64,000 bases of DNA from the NCBI GenBank assembly GCA_028551475.1, contig CM052361.1, forward strand, positions 1,309,501-1,373,500. Direction: 5' to 3'. Positions 42,501 through 54,420 of the stretch are shown one piece after another (position 1 is the stretch's first letter; every line of letters starts with the position of its first letter). Source of the DNA: Casuarina equisetifolia (taxonomy: Eukaryota; Streptophyta; Magnoliopsida; Fagales; Casuarinaceae). The notes beneath the pieces were generated by a model. That model was given only the letters and a program-made list of their open reading frames with translations, ran no database searches and had not been told where the DNA came from. The position numbers and the translations under genes are program-made.

Positions 42501-43893
42501 AGTTATTCTTGAGTGGCAGTACCGAAATGGTGTATTGTTTTGCCATAACAGAATTTTTTTGAGTAAGACTTCAACCCTAATTCCTTGTATTATTAAGGAA
42601 ATACATGAAGCTACTCATGAAGGTTACTTCAAGACACTACAAAGGATACAGGTAGTATTTTTCTGGCAGCAGATAAAGCCAATGGTGAGGAAGTTTGTAA
42701 GGGAATGTGCGATTTGTCAAGCAGTGAAATGGGAAAATACCAAACCAAATGGACTGCTTCAACCCTTCCCTATCCCAAAGAATATTTGGCAAGATATAGC
42801 TATGTTTTTTTATAGAAGGACTGCCCAATTCCAAAGGTAAACAAGTCATCTTTGTGATTATGGATCGCTTATCCAAGGCTGTTCACTTTTTGGCACTTGC
42901 ACATCCTTATACTGCTGATAGTGTAGCACAGATTTTCTTTGACAATGTTTTCAAATTATATGGGATGCCGAAAAGTATAGTTTGTGATAGAGATGTGGTG
43001 TTTACAAGTAGATTCTGGAAACAATTGTTTGAATTGCAAGGCACTAGTTTCAACCTTTCAACAACTTATCATCCTCAAACGGATGGGCAATCTGAGGTAG
43101 TGAACAAAACCTTGGAAGCTTATCTAAGGTGTTTTACATGGGATCACCCAAAGGAGTGGGTAAAATGGCTACCTTGGGCTGAGTATTGTTATAATACCAG
43201 TGTGCACTCTACTACCCAGAAAACTCTGTATGAAGTTGTGTATGGAAGACCCCTTCCTACTTTATTGACTTATCTTCCTGGATCTTCTAATATAGCTGTT
43301 GTTGATCAGGAATTAAGTGCTCGAGATGTTGTTTTAAGAAGTCTCAAGGAAAGGCTAAGGGGAGCTCAGAACAAAATGAAGAAATACTATGATAAGGGAA
43401 GGAAGGAAGAACAATTTGAGGTGGGAGATCTGGTTTATCTTAAACTTCAACCATATAGGGGCAATTTGGTGGTGGTTAGGAAGAGTTTAAATTGTCTCCT
43501 AGATATTTTGGCCCTTTTGAAGTTCTGCAAAGAGTGGGAGAAATGGCTTACCGTTTGAAGCTACCTCTTGGATCCCGGATTCATAATGTTTTCCATGTTT
43601 CTATGTTGAAAAGATTCATTGGAAGTCAAGTCAAAGTACAAGCAAAATTGCCAACATACTTGGAACCTGAAGATACAGTTAGCCCGCAGCCACAAGCAAT
43701 AATTGAGCACCATACAAAGAAGAAGAAATCCCAATTTCTAGTCCATTGGCAAGGCCTCCCTATTCAGGAAGCAACTTGGGTTGACTCTGATATCTTTGAG
43801 AAGCGATATCCTACTTTCAACCTTGAGGCCAAGGTTGCTATCAAGGAAGGAGGGATGCAGCAATCCACTAAGCAAGCCTACCATGTCACTTAA
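39587..43893 (+). pseudogene. Gypsy gag-pol polyprotein with many UAG stops
   Basis: Gag starts near ATG 39587; a knuckle (CFNCDERFTPGHRC) is near 40376. Protease has LIDSGSTHNF (about 40600). Reverse transcriptase: SPFSSPVIMVRKKDGTWRMC then VDYRALN; the FSKIDLKSGY part is damaged by a frameshift near 41425, and the Y/FxDD catalytic box is lost in a T-run near 41595-41615. RNase H begins at about 41990 (VECDACAVGVGAMLSQ). Integrase: CAICQ...; then MDRLSKAVHF, YHPQTDGQSEVVN. The chromodomain (about 43690-43850) reads FLVHWQGLPIQEATW. At least nine in-frame stops are present, nearly all TAG. Not functional. Confidence 0.92.
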
Positions 43894-44315
43894 GTGGTTC
43901 CACATCAGCTGCTTATAGTCAAGTCTAGATAGGATTGAAGCAGTTAAACAAGCTGTCCTAGTCAGCTTTATGGTTATTGTTGTTAGGCAATTCAGAAGTA
44001 GTTCAAGTATGTTATAACTGTTAGCTTCGGTTAATAAGGCTATGAATCATAATTCGATAGTCTATGAAATAGCTATAAATAGAGAAGGGTGCTTAAGAGG
44101 CAACTAAGCTTGTTGTTAGTACAAAGTCTGTGTTGACAGAGAGGTCTCGGGTTCCCTCTAAGCAATCCCTTTTTCAAGTTGTATTTCCCTTTTTGTCAAG
44201 ATTGGGCGTAAGGCTAAACACTCTCAGTCTGATTTTACTCTGTGTTCATCTTCTACCTATAGGCCTCTTACTCGAGCTCTATCTAAATCACTGGGCCAAC
44301 CAGAGGATCACTACA
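43856..44315 (+). repeat. Right LTR of the TNL3 gypsy element
   Basis: Direct repeat of 39077-39536, ending ATCACTACA and followed by the duplicated GGTCT. Confidence 0.93.
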
Positions 44316-45839
44316 GGTCTCTCTTGATAATTGAGAGGAACAAGTTGCAAATGCACAATTTGATACAAACTATGGGAAGAAAGGTTGTTCATGAAAATGC
44401 AAATTATGTTCTTGAAAACTTTAGCAGATTGTGGTATCATGAAGATGCTTTAGATGTCTTGAGCAAACAAAAGGTAAGAGGTTTACATGTTTATCTTTTC
44501 TCCAAATATGCATCCAAGTTTGAATTAGAAGATAATGCTACTCATAATTATAATTATGTTACCAACAAATACTTTAAAACTTTTAAAGTTCTACTCAAGG
44601 ATGTGAATTACTTATCCAACTATCCTTTTTGCTAGGGATCACAACATGTGAGAGATCTTAGCTTAAATTCACTTGAATTGGAAGATGAAAATTTAAAAAC
44701 AAAGACTTTAACAACTATGAAGAATTTGAGATTGCTCCAAATTTATACAGTACATCTCATAGGAGACTTCAAACATTTATCCAAGGAGCTAAGATGACTT
44801 TCTTGGCATAAGTGCCCTCTACAATTTCTATCACCAAATTTTCATTTGGAGAATTTTGTTGTTCTTGACCTACAAGATAGCAAGATTGTACAAATTTGGG
44901 AAGATTATAAGGTATAATAATATTGCATTCTATATAGATGTTAAATGTCTGATGCATAAACTTTTCACTTATTTCCTTTTCTTTTGATTTTTATTCTTGG
45001 TGTAGATACTTGACAAGTTAAAAGTCCTTAATCTCCAAAATTGTGAAGATCTCATCATGTCACCAGACTTTTCTCAATTTCCACATTTGGAGATATTGAT
45101 GCTTGAACGTTGCACAAGTTTGGTTGAAGTTGATGAATCAATTGGATGTTTGAAAGGCCTCATTGAGCTGAATTTGAATGGATGTATAAGCCTTGCAAAC
45201 CTTCCAATCAGCATTTTTAACTTACAATCTCTCAAAACTCTTGACATGTCTCAATGCTCAAAATTATTTGCTTATTCAAAACAAGTGGGGAGCTCAACAA
45301 GTTTGACAAAGGTGCATGCAAATGAAACTACTCTTGCACAAAGATCATTCTTCTTTGGTCATTGGAAGAATTTCAAAATAGAATTATCTGGATGTCAACA
45401 AGTATCCCCTATTTTTGGTTGTCATATTTCTCACATTGGATATCACCCAAAAGCTCAATCCATATGAGTTCTCCAATGGTTTCTATTTCTAGATTTCATT
45501 TTCTAGAGAAGCTAAATCTCTGTAATTGTGGTTTGTCTGAAGATAATTTTATTAGTGACTTGGAACATTTGTCTTCTCTCATACGTTTGAACTTATCTAA
45601 AAATAATTTCCGTCGTATACCTCATGGCATTAGTCGTCTTCCTAAACTGAAGGCGTTGGAGTTGAAGCATTGTAGTCGTCTTCAATCAATTTCGGGAGTC
45701 CCTCGGGGTTTAGTGTGGCTATCTGTACGATTCTGCTCATCGTTGGGAAGCTTGCAGACTAACTTGCCATTATTGGACATAGAGCCTTCACGAATTTTTT
45801 TCATTATCTGAATCCGATGATCAAGTTAGGGTGCCGAAA

Positions 45840-46168
45840 TTGACATCTTTTGATAGCCCACATGTTGACATAGAATGCAATACTATACAGGTGCTTGCTC
45901 TCTCTCTCTCTCTCTCTTTATCTATCTATCTATATATATATAAATATATATATATATAAATATATATATATTTATATAGACACACACATATGATTGTGAT
46001 TTTTTTTTCCTTGCCGCTTTTTGATAACAGAAATTGGCTTCTTTTGATAGCCCACATGTTGACATAAAATGCAATACTTTACAGGTGTCTCTCTCTCTAT
46101 CTATATATATATATACACACACATATATGGATGTGATTTTTTTTTTCCTTGTCGCTTTTTGATAGCAG
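45840..46168 (+). repeat. Duplicated LRR/C-JID exon junction with TC and TA microsatellites in TNL3
   Basis: The end of the LRR exon with its donor (ATAGCCCACATGTTGACAT...ACAG|GTG), the TC/TA microsatellite and the next acceptor (TTTTTGATA.CAG) occur twice in tandem. The second copy forms a possible extra mini-exon at about 46032-46084 between two usable splice sites. (TC)n and (TA)n runs occupy 45897-45975 and 46086-46130. Confidence 0.75.
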
Positions 46169-46980
46169 ATGTCGGGCGAGAGCGCTCAGTTTTGCGTCGT
46201 TTTTCTCCAAACTACAGAGGTTCCACGTTGGTTCAGCTACAAGGCAATCGGATGTTCAGTATCCCTTCAGCTACCTTCAATTTCAATGGGTCTAATTTAC
46301 CGGCTTCTTGTTTGTGCTTCTTATGGAGAGATGCTCTATTTTCCGAAGTGTACTTCAACTGATAGTCCTATTGTGGCAATCTCATTTTACAATAAAACTA
46401 GGGACTCTTCTTTTTCTCTTCATACAAAAGTTCCTCTACGTTTTGCTGCAAGTCGTTGTCACATATACTCTGTGCCGATTACGCACCGTACGGCATTCCC
46501 CCTTGGAATCTATTTTTTGGAACCACGACGCTACTTTCCTTCAGAGCCTGTCTTTTGTTACGTAAAAGATGATTGGCGTGAAAATGATATGATGCTTGGA
46601 GTTGGAGATGAAGTGGAAGTGTCCATTGAATTCCGTGGAGGTTCTGAAGTCCGCAAATGTGGGATTCATGTAGATCTTGGTAAGTTAATTGTAATAAATT
46701 GATTTTAAAAAGTATCAGTTCGTGGATTTTGATATTGTAACAAATTGTAAAGCTGCAATGGTTGTGCTCTGTCAAATGATAAGATCAGCAAGCATAACCA
46801 CTAACAATATCAAAGATGATAGTATATTTTAAAATAATGTTACTAAAAATGATAATGTTTTCTAAGGTGCTATTGCTGCAGATCCTTGTCCAACACTCAA
46901 TGATATCTCTGCAGATGATGTTAATCTTACAAATTTTCCTCTCTATGGAAATCTGCGGGAGCTCAAAAGGGCAATGCAGT

Positions 46981-47536
46981 GATAATGATGGTAACTGAGA
47001 AGTATTTGTAAGTCATTCCTTTTAAAATCAGTTTTTTCTTCCTCCCCCTCACCACTCTCCCCTCCCCTTTTGTTTTTCTTGGAAAGCTGGAATTATATCC
47101 TTTCTTGATAGCTACACCTATATCCTGATTATTTGATCATTTTTGGCTTGGATGTTTCATATTCTATCTTAAAGCTTAAAATGAAATTTCACTCTCGAAA
47201 AAGAATTCCATATTATTGTAAGTAGCTTCTCTTATTATCACCCGGACTCAAATGAACCATAGACTTCTACATTTTTGCCATGGATGAGGACTGGAATCGG
47301 CATCAACCATTTCTTGTCCATGAGTGAACCCAATAAACTAATAAATCAGGACGTAAGTGGAGTATGGAGGTGTCACTAGTTTTGAAATGTATGTAGCCAT
47401 TTTTTGTATAATACACGACAAAACACATTATCTGAAGTGTCAACATAAGCAAATTATGCATAGGATTAGTAGTCTTTTATTGGGAACATGAGCTAAATCG
47501 GTCCGTATATACTAACCATGCACTCATCTCATAGGT
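46981..47536. other. TNL3 3' flank
   Basis: No gene seen; shared cluster sequence (GGAAAGCTGGAAT, TCCTGATTATTTGATCATTTTTGG) as after the other TNLs. Confidence 0.45.
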
Positions 47537-48224
47537 CTAGCTTTAAGATATTGGGACTCCATATGGGTGATTGTCTAGCCTTACTTTTCCTCAATAATTA
47601 CGCTACACATCAACTGCATGGAATCTTTGAGGTTTGTTAGCACTTGTTAAACTAATAGCAACAAGTGGATGGGCATGAGGGAGTTCTTGTCCTGTATATC
47701 ACTGTTTTCAACGGAGATTGTTAGATATTCAGATCTCATGGAAAGTACCCATTTTTCTTCCATTTCCTACTTGTTTTCTTTCCTCCTATAATATGTAGTA
47801 TGGAATTGTGGAAGTCTTCTTGCTTAGGTAGATTCTGGTTTGATGGACCGGAAAGCTTCGTTTTCTTGCTGTACACGGCTGAAATCTCATTTTCTTATTT
47901 ACTATTTCAACCCATTTTAATAGACAAGAATCCGTGTTAGAAAACTTTGCAAAGCTTATTAAGAAGATGACCTCAGGCGTGTTTTGCATCACTACGATGG
48001 TCCCAAATTTCTCCTCGAGCTCAGTTCCAGGGGTGTGCTGAATCTCCCTGTTAATCATATTTTCATCCCATCATGGTATGCATTGTTGCTCTTTGGAGTT
48101 CATAATTCAGTGATACTTTCCAACATGGATGGGTAACACTTGCAACTGATGTTCAAATCTAATTATGAGTATGCAGACCCTGGATCTATTAGACCTCTGT
48201 GAACAAGCATGCTCTGCAGCATAA
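47537..48224 (+). pseudogene. DCD-domain gene fragment, copy d
   Basis: Block 1 about 47537-47634 (decayed, ends CATGGAATCTTTGAG|GT). Block 2 is deleted except for CTTGCTTAG near 47820. Block 3 about 47924-48034 still reads RKLCKAY-like then HHYDGPKF before breaking, and its donor has changed to GGGGTGTGC. Block 4 (48177-48224) is intact: TLDLLDLCEQACSAA-stop. Confidence 0.72.
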
Positions 48225-50574
48225 GCAAGAACATGCGTGAGTAGATTCTATGGTGCATCTCAGCTGTGGGCTTTTCACAAATTTTCCTACAACGTAACCT
48301 TGGGAAGGTAAAGCTGGTTGGGCAAATGTTCTGGAGAAAGAGTGTGATCAACTGAATAAGAAGTCATGTATCTTGTGAAGATGTCTTAATTTTTTATTAA
48401 CTTTTATAGACATTTGCAAGATGATATAGAGAACAACTCTTGTGGGCGTCTTTTGTAATGATAAAGTCCTCTAAATACGAGGCATCTGCTGTGCTTCTTA
48501 TTGTGATTGTAAACAGCGTTTTCGAAAGTATAATTTTACTAATTGCTTCGTCTTGGTTTGAGCCATTCAAATTTTTGCACTTGGATGTGTGCTTTTCTCT
48601 AGCATTGATACATGACCCTGGCCCTTGATTTCCCAGGTGGAAACTATAGTACTTGTGTGATGATCCCAAGGCGTGATTGTCGCTTTTTATTCCTCGGGCT
48701 AAGCATGATTCTTGAAAGAAAAAACAAAAGCAGAGCAAAAGAAAAAGACACAGTAAATGTTGTAATAAAAAAATTATTTGCCACTGAAATGATTGTGATC
48801 TCTAGAAGGATTATGATGATAATGAGGCGATTGTTTGACTATCACTCATATAATTCTTCATCAAACCCAACAACGAACTTAGCCACAAAGCAAAAAAAAG
48901 TTAATGAATTTCAAACTATCACATCCCTAAGTCAATAAAGTTTGCATGTACAAAAAAACAATTCCAAATTCTTGCACTAAGTGCATGATCAAGTGAATTT
49001 CTTATTAGTAATCTGTCAGTTAAGTTCTTTATATACAAATAATCTTTTCTAATAAGACTTTTTTTTAACGTGATATTAGAATTTATGATTTATGTAAATG
49101 AAAGATACGTGATACACCATAACTTAATCGGGAAGCACATACAGTCAATTTAATGAACATGAGACATGAGAACTAAAGACATCTAGGAGTCCTAAGCTTT
49201 TGTTACATGATGAAGAGAGAATTCACGGCTGAAGGTAAGAACCACATCGCTTAATGAGTCACAGATACCTCTCTCTCTCTCTCTCTTGACAAGTCAAGTT
49301 TATATGTGTCGAAACTAATATATAAGATAAGAAGGTAAAGAGTCTTAACCCACTACCTCATCAGTTAATAACTTTGTATACATATCACTGAAAACCTGCC
49401 ATCTTCCAGTTCTTAAGTTCTTTTGAATTGATGTGGGAGAACAGGACCAAATATCCTTAAAATTCTACATATTCAGATTTTAATTGCTGAATTATAAAAG
49501 AATAAGCATCTTCATCCTCCTCTATTTTTCAATTCTTTAAAGCAATGCTATTTAGTTTCCGGTTGATGGTCAGAAGTACAGAACGACGGTGTTTTCTTTT
49601 CTTTTCTATTCCAAGTTTCCATCACTGGGGGCTGAACATTGTAGACAGCAGAAAGCGGAGAAAGATCCAGTTGAGCAATGAAAATATTTGTACTTAAGAA
49701 TTATTGCAAGCGTAAGAAACTGATTTTTGTAGTTCTTATCATAATAGTATTGAAATGAGGAAACTCTCTCGAGTATTCGGCTGGCTATTACAATAAACTA
49801 CCCATGAACAAGGTTGTACACCAAAAACTCAAACCTAGGCAACTTAAAAAAAAATTCATCTCCTTGACTGTCTGAAAGCCAGCCAATTGCCTGGATGTTT
49901 ATAGCACTGGTAGCCTTAAGTAACAGATCAAGCTTAAAATGAGATAAACCAATGTTTACTCTGAGTTCAATTGTGCTCTATAAATGTTATAAGGACTGAA
50001 AGAATCACATCAGAGTAAAGGAAATTAAATTTGCAAGAAAAAAGGAATCGCAGCAGCTAACTAAAACTAATGGTCATTATGAATTAGGAAAAGAAGTTAA
50101 TGCTGAAGATATTGCAATTATTATCAGGCAAAACAGAAGTGTAGTCTGTAAACGTTAAAAAATAGTCTTTGATTTCCATAAATATTCATGGACAAGACTT
50201 TTTTCAAAGGATAGTCAAACATGCAGTAAATGCTTCTAATCCACAATCTCATTTTTCACCTCATTCTTAAGGGGGAGGGAAATGACATTGGAGTCCAAGC
50301 TTCCTGTGCCCTAACACACCATATGGATGCTGTTTATCTGCTACTTCTAAATTGTAAATACCTCTTGAAAGCCTCACACCACAACACTGAATTCAGCATA
50401 CAGCATATGTTGCATTCTTGTTTGTTTGCTAAGTTTATGAACGATGAGAGAGAGAAATTATGCCCAAGACTTTGGAGAACAACTTGTTTCAAGTGGTCAT
50501 GATTTAGCTGCTTCCTTATGGAGAATTTGCAGTTTGAAGTGAAGACCATAGGGAAAAACAATACAAGTCCTTAC
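48225..50574. other. Spacer between DCD d and the SUS1 internal exon
   Basis: No gene recognised. 49185-50490 is paralogous to 32690-34430 in the previous spacer, but about 315 bp holding the SUS1 last exon (equivalent to 33388-33702) is missing at about 49804. A CT microsatellite is at 49268-49287. The open frames here show no recognisable protein. Confidence 0.45.
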
Positions 50575-50650
50575 CTCTGCCCTTTGGAGTAATTACATGA
50601 ATGAGGTCATCCACTGTAACATTTTTCTTCCTTTCTTCTTTACAAATGCC
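50575..50650 (-). pseudogene. SUS1/ENY2-like gene, internal exon
   Basis: The minus strand has acceptor CTCAG|, then GICKEERKKNVTVDDLIHVI TPKGR plus one base, then donor |GTAAGG. The NVTVDDLIHVITPKGR stretch is the hallmark of plant SUS1 (ENY2), part of the SAGA and TREX-2 complexes. The exon is 76 bp, ending in phase 1, which fits the last exon preserved 17 kb away at 33492-33565. The last exon is deleted from this copy. Upstream exons were not found with confidence between 50651 and 51700. Confidence 0.82.
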
Positions 50651-52076
50651 CTGAGGTTAACAAGAACAATCAGATGAATTCCCCAATATTAAGAAGTAAC
50701 CAAAACAGCAATCATAGTGAATAAAGCTTTATCAGAACAAGATACCATTAACAAAAAAACTTTTGATCCTTTCCTTTCTAGAAATTTAAATTCACGGAAT
50801 GGGGAAAAGGTCAAAAGACCAAGGTTTAAGGTCATACTAAAGGCCTGGTGGGACAGTATTCACAGCGTATGCGCATCTTGCTCAAGAGTAGTCTAAATCT
50901 GCCCATCCTCACCCAGAAGTTGGACAACCGACAACAACCAAGAAGCAAGTAGTAGAAATAACAGCAACAATACTGCGCAGTGTCCACCCACAACTTTAAC
51001 ATTCTTTCTTCTTTTAACAATTGAGTTGCAACAAAATTGTAACATAACTAGGCTTGTTATCTCCTGCTAAAAGGGGCAACTATTATAATTTCAGTGATCT
51101 TTGTCGTCCGTTTGGATGTCACGCCCACCATCAAGCCCCATAATTACTCAGTTGTTCCAACCCATAGCTTTCACCTATTTTCCCCGAGTCCACCACATAA
51201 ACAAGAAGTCTCTTGACAGATACCATAAGAATACATGATCTACCCAATTAATCAAACTAAATGAAATTTTGTGTGTGTATTTGTGTGTAACACTAGAGAA
51301 ATTTGAGAAAAATGGTGAAACGAGTTCAGACTAGAGACAAAACGTGCAAAGAGTTTTCATTTCATCCTTCCCCACCACACTTTATGAGCCTGGAAAGAAA
51401 GAACTAAACATTTGTTGCATCAACTGTAACAAGTCTTACTCTTGTGAATATTAGTATATAAAAAGTGAACTATTTGAGGAGATAGAAGATGAAGTCAACA
51501 ATAAACAAAGTGTGGAAGAAGCAAATGACCGGAAGGAGGTAAGTCCCCGAACAGAATGATTTAATGGGAGAGGGTGTTTTGTCCTTACGTAAGACTGACA
51601 CGAGGGTGAGTTAATAAACATGGGAATTAAATAACCGCTCTGAAAGTTCGACCCAAATAGGGAGGGGAGTAAGAAAAAATTCGTACAGGTTTCTCCAGCA
51701 AATCCTCCGGCTTTCCACCGGGCGACATCGTGTCCTTGGTGGAAGTTTCCACGTGTACTCGCTTTTAGAGGACGTCGGGAAGTTTCTTCTCTTTTGTTTT
51801 ATCCAACCGGCCTGGTCTCACGCGGACTCACGCTTGAGCTGAGAAGTCTCTGCCGAGCCCAACATTGTCACCAAGTTTGACCCACTTGTTGAATCCGCGG
51901 ATAACTTTGGTCGTTGATTTGTCAACACTGCTTCCTACTTTTAAGTTGCGGGGCACGCGTGCCCATCTGGAGACAACATAAACAACGTTGTTTAAACAGA
52001 ATAGAAACCTTCTTTTTCTCTTCCCCACTGTCAGCAACGCATTCCTCAGCTCTTGCTCTGCGTTATAAGCCCCTCC
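50651..52076. other. Spacer and TNL4 leader
   Basis: 50651-51650 should hold upstream SUS1 introns or exons, but I could not identify them. At about 51690-51735 a scrap of the unrecognised leader-side gene tail remains (CCAGCAAATCCTC...GGCGACATCGTGTCCTTGGTG). At 51850-51970 sequence resembles 61335-61490 upstream of TNL5 (GATTTGTCAACAC). The TNL leader motif GAAACCTTCTTTTTCTC is at 52003. Confidence 0.45.
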
Positions 52077-54420
52077 ACGGCAACTCAGTTCCTTTCGTCA
52101 TCTTCCAAAGCTAGTTGGGATCACGATGTCTTCCTGAGTTTCAGAGGTAAAGACACCCGCAAGAACTTCACCGATCATCTCTACAAGGCCTTAGTTCAAG
52201 CGGGAATTCACACCTTCAGAGATAAGGAGGAGCTTCGAAGAGGGAGGACCATCTCTACCGAATTGCGCAACGCGATTCGTGGATCAAGGATTCTCATTAT
52301 AGTTTTCTCTAAACACTATGCTCTTCCGCTTGGTGCCTTGATGAACTTGCAGAGATCGTGGACTGTTGTAGAAAGAATACGACCCACACTCTTTTCCCGA
52401 TATTTTATCACGTTGACCCCTCGGATATTCGAAAACAAACCGGGACATTTGCAGAAGCATTTGCCAGACATGAAAATCGGTTTCGCACCAATATGGCGAA
52501 GGTAGAGAAGTGGAGAGAAGCTCTTACTGAAGCTGGGAGCTATTCTGGTTGGGATGTCTCTAGCATGGCAAATGGGTAATTTTATGTTGCACTTGACTCT
52601 CTTTCTCATTCTTCTACTTCTTTTTATTTTTTAATTTTTTTATATCTATTTCTTTATAAGATAGAGAAAAAATCATTACAAATACATAAGTTTTACCTAA
52701 AACTGGATTGCATAAAACAAAACGTAGTTTTTTAGTTCAGTTGTCTGTCGGTTTTCTCTATCATGTCCAGTCGCTTTAGCTGAATTACTTGATGTTTTCC
52801 TCTTATTCTTCACCTACCACGGTTTAAGATCATGCCACATAAATGGTTAGAATTAGCATTGACTTTCTACTCTTACCCTTTGGGGGAATTATATTGTAAT
52901 CATATTGCCCTTAAAGCCCTAAATTCATGAACTTACCCAAGAGTTAAGACTGAAAAATAAAAACATGGTTTATAACATACTGAAAATTTGAAAGAAAAAA
53001 AATGGATATTTAAATGATATAACTTAATAGCTTGTAATGATGAAAGAGTGCCAAATGGTTAAGATAATAACGTCCTTTGTAAGAGATGACACCTTTTTTT
53101 CCTTTTTAATTTTTTTCTTAATGTTTATCTTCTAATTTTATATTCTATTTATTATGATAATTAGGTATGAAGGGAAGTTCATTGAAGGAATTGTTGATCA
53201 AGTTTTGAGTGAAATGGGCCCTATTCATTTTCATGTTTTTGAGTATCCAATAGGAATAGATTCTAAAGTTGATGAGGTGAAAGATTTATTAAATCTTGAA
53301 ACAAGTAACATTTGCATTGTTGTCATTTGTGGCCATGGGTGGTATTGGTAAAACCACCATAGCAAAACCTCTTTATAATAAGATATATTTTAAATTTGAA
53401 TGATTTAGTTTCCTTTTGGACATCAAAGAAACTTAAAAAAAGGTTGGGGGTTTAGTTAAGTTACAAAATCAACTTCTTTATGACATCTTGGAAAAGGATT
53501 TAAGGATTGATAATAATAATAGTAAAGGAATTGAATTGATCAAGAAACTGCTTAAAAGAAAAAGAGTCTTTATTGTCCTTGATGATGTAGATGTCTTAGA
53601 CCAACTATGCAAATTGTTTAGAGACTTAAAATGGTTTGGCTTGGGAAGTAAAGTCATTATTACAACTAGGGATGCACATTTACTAACTCAATTAGATGTA
53701 CATGGGAGATATAAGGTCTTAACCTTGAATGAATCAAATTCCATTGCACTTTTTAGTTGTCATGCCTTTGAGAAGGCCTATTCCAGATTGGATTTGCAAG
53801 AGCTTTTGATTAGTGCAATGAACTATGTTGAAGGACTTCCATTAGCTCTTAAAGTTCTAGGTTCTTTTTAAAAGGGAGGAGTTTTGTTAAATGAAAAAAT
53901 GAATTGAAAAAGTTGCAAAAGAAACCAAATGAGAAGATTCAAGAGTTACTTAGGGCAAGTTTTGACTTACTAGATATGGATACAAAGGACATATTTCTTG
54001 ATATTACATGTTTCTTTCTTAGTATGGAGAAATACCATACAACCAAAATATTAGAAGCTTGTGGTTTATTTCCCTATAGTGGTATGAAAATTCTTAAACA
54101 GAGATCTCTTTTGATAATTAAGAAAAACAAGTTGCAAATGCATAGTTTGATACAACGGAGAGAAATTATTTGTGAAAAAGCAAATTATGTTCATGAAAAT
54201 TATAACAGGTTGTGGTCTTATGAAGATAGTTTAGATATCCTTAGCAAACAAAAGGAAAGAGTTTTATGCATTTATCTTTTTTCCAAGTATGCATCCTAGT
54301 TTGAATTAGATGATAATGCTACTTGTAATTGTAATTAAGGAAACAAATAATACTTTAAAACTATCAAAGTTCTATAAAATTAAATAAAGTTTTACATTTG
54401 GAAAATTTAAGGATGAGAAT

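Larger units (their letters stand above)
39077..44315 (+). mobile_element. Chromodomain Ty3/gypsy retrotransposon, decayed, in TNL3 exon 2
   Basis: Two 460-bp LTRs (39077-39536 and 43856-44315; TGCAGCA...CT(G/A)CA) are flanked by the duplication GGTCT (39072-39076 and 44316-44320). A primer site AAGTGGTATCAATGCC follows the left LTR. LTR TATA box CTATAAATAG lies at 39294-39303. About 6% LTR divergence by eye (near 29 differences). The order gag, protease, reverse transcriptase, RNase H, integrase, chromodomain identifies a chromovirus. It disrupts the ARC2 region of TNL3. Confidence 0.94.
37045..46980 (+). pseudogene. TNL3: TIR-NBS-LRR pseudogene split by a gypsy element
   Basis: Exon 1 (37045-37545) starts with the conserved ATG but has one extra T in an eight-T run eight bases after the ATGGCAACTCAA stretch begins, shifting the TIR out of frame; past it the TIR is open with WCLNEL. 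The NB-ARC exon (38138 to 44473) keeps P-loop GIGGIGKST, kinase-2 VVLDEVDD and GLPLAL, then frameshifts in poly-T/poly-A after VLG (38838). It is broken at 39076 by a 5.2-kb gypsy element and resumes at 44321 with MHNLIQTMGRK. Exon 3 (44636-44911) has TGG to TGA. The LRR exon (45006-45890) is frameshifted near 45410 and 45800. The C-JID exon (46169-46679) is open. The last exon reads to about 46980. Confidence 0.9.

Noticed and set aside
45897-46135. TC/TA-rich runs as regulatory sites
   Set aside because: Simple microsatellites inside an intron, present in several TNL copies; nothing beyond low complexity.
51490-51552. Short ATG frame (MKSTINKVWKKQ...) followed by GTAAGT, as a possible first exon
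   Set aside because: It is on the plus strand, opposite to the SUS1 exon, and resembles no known protein; a donor-like site alone is weak evidence.
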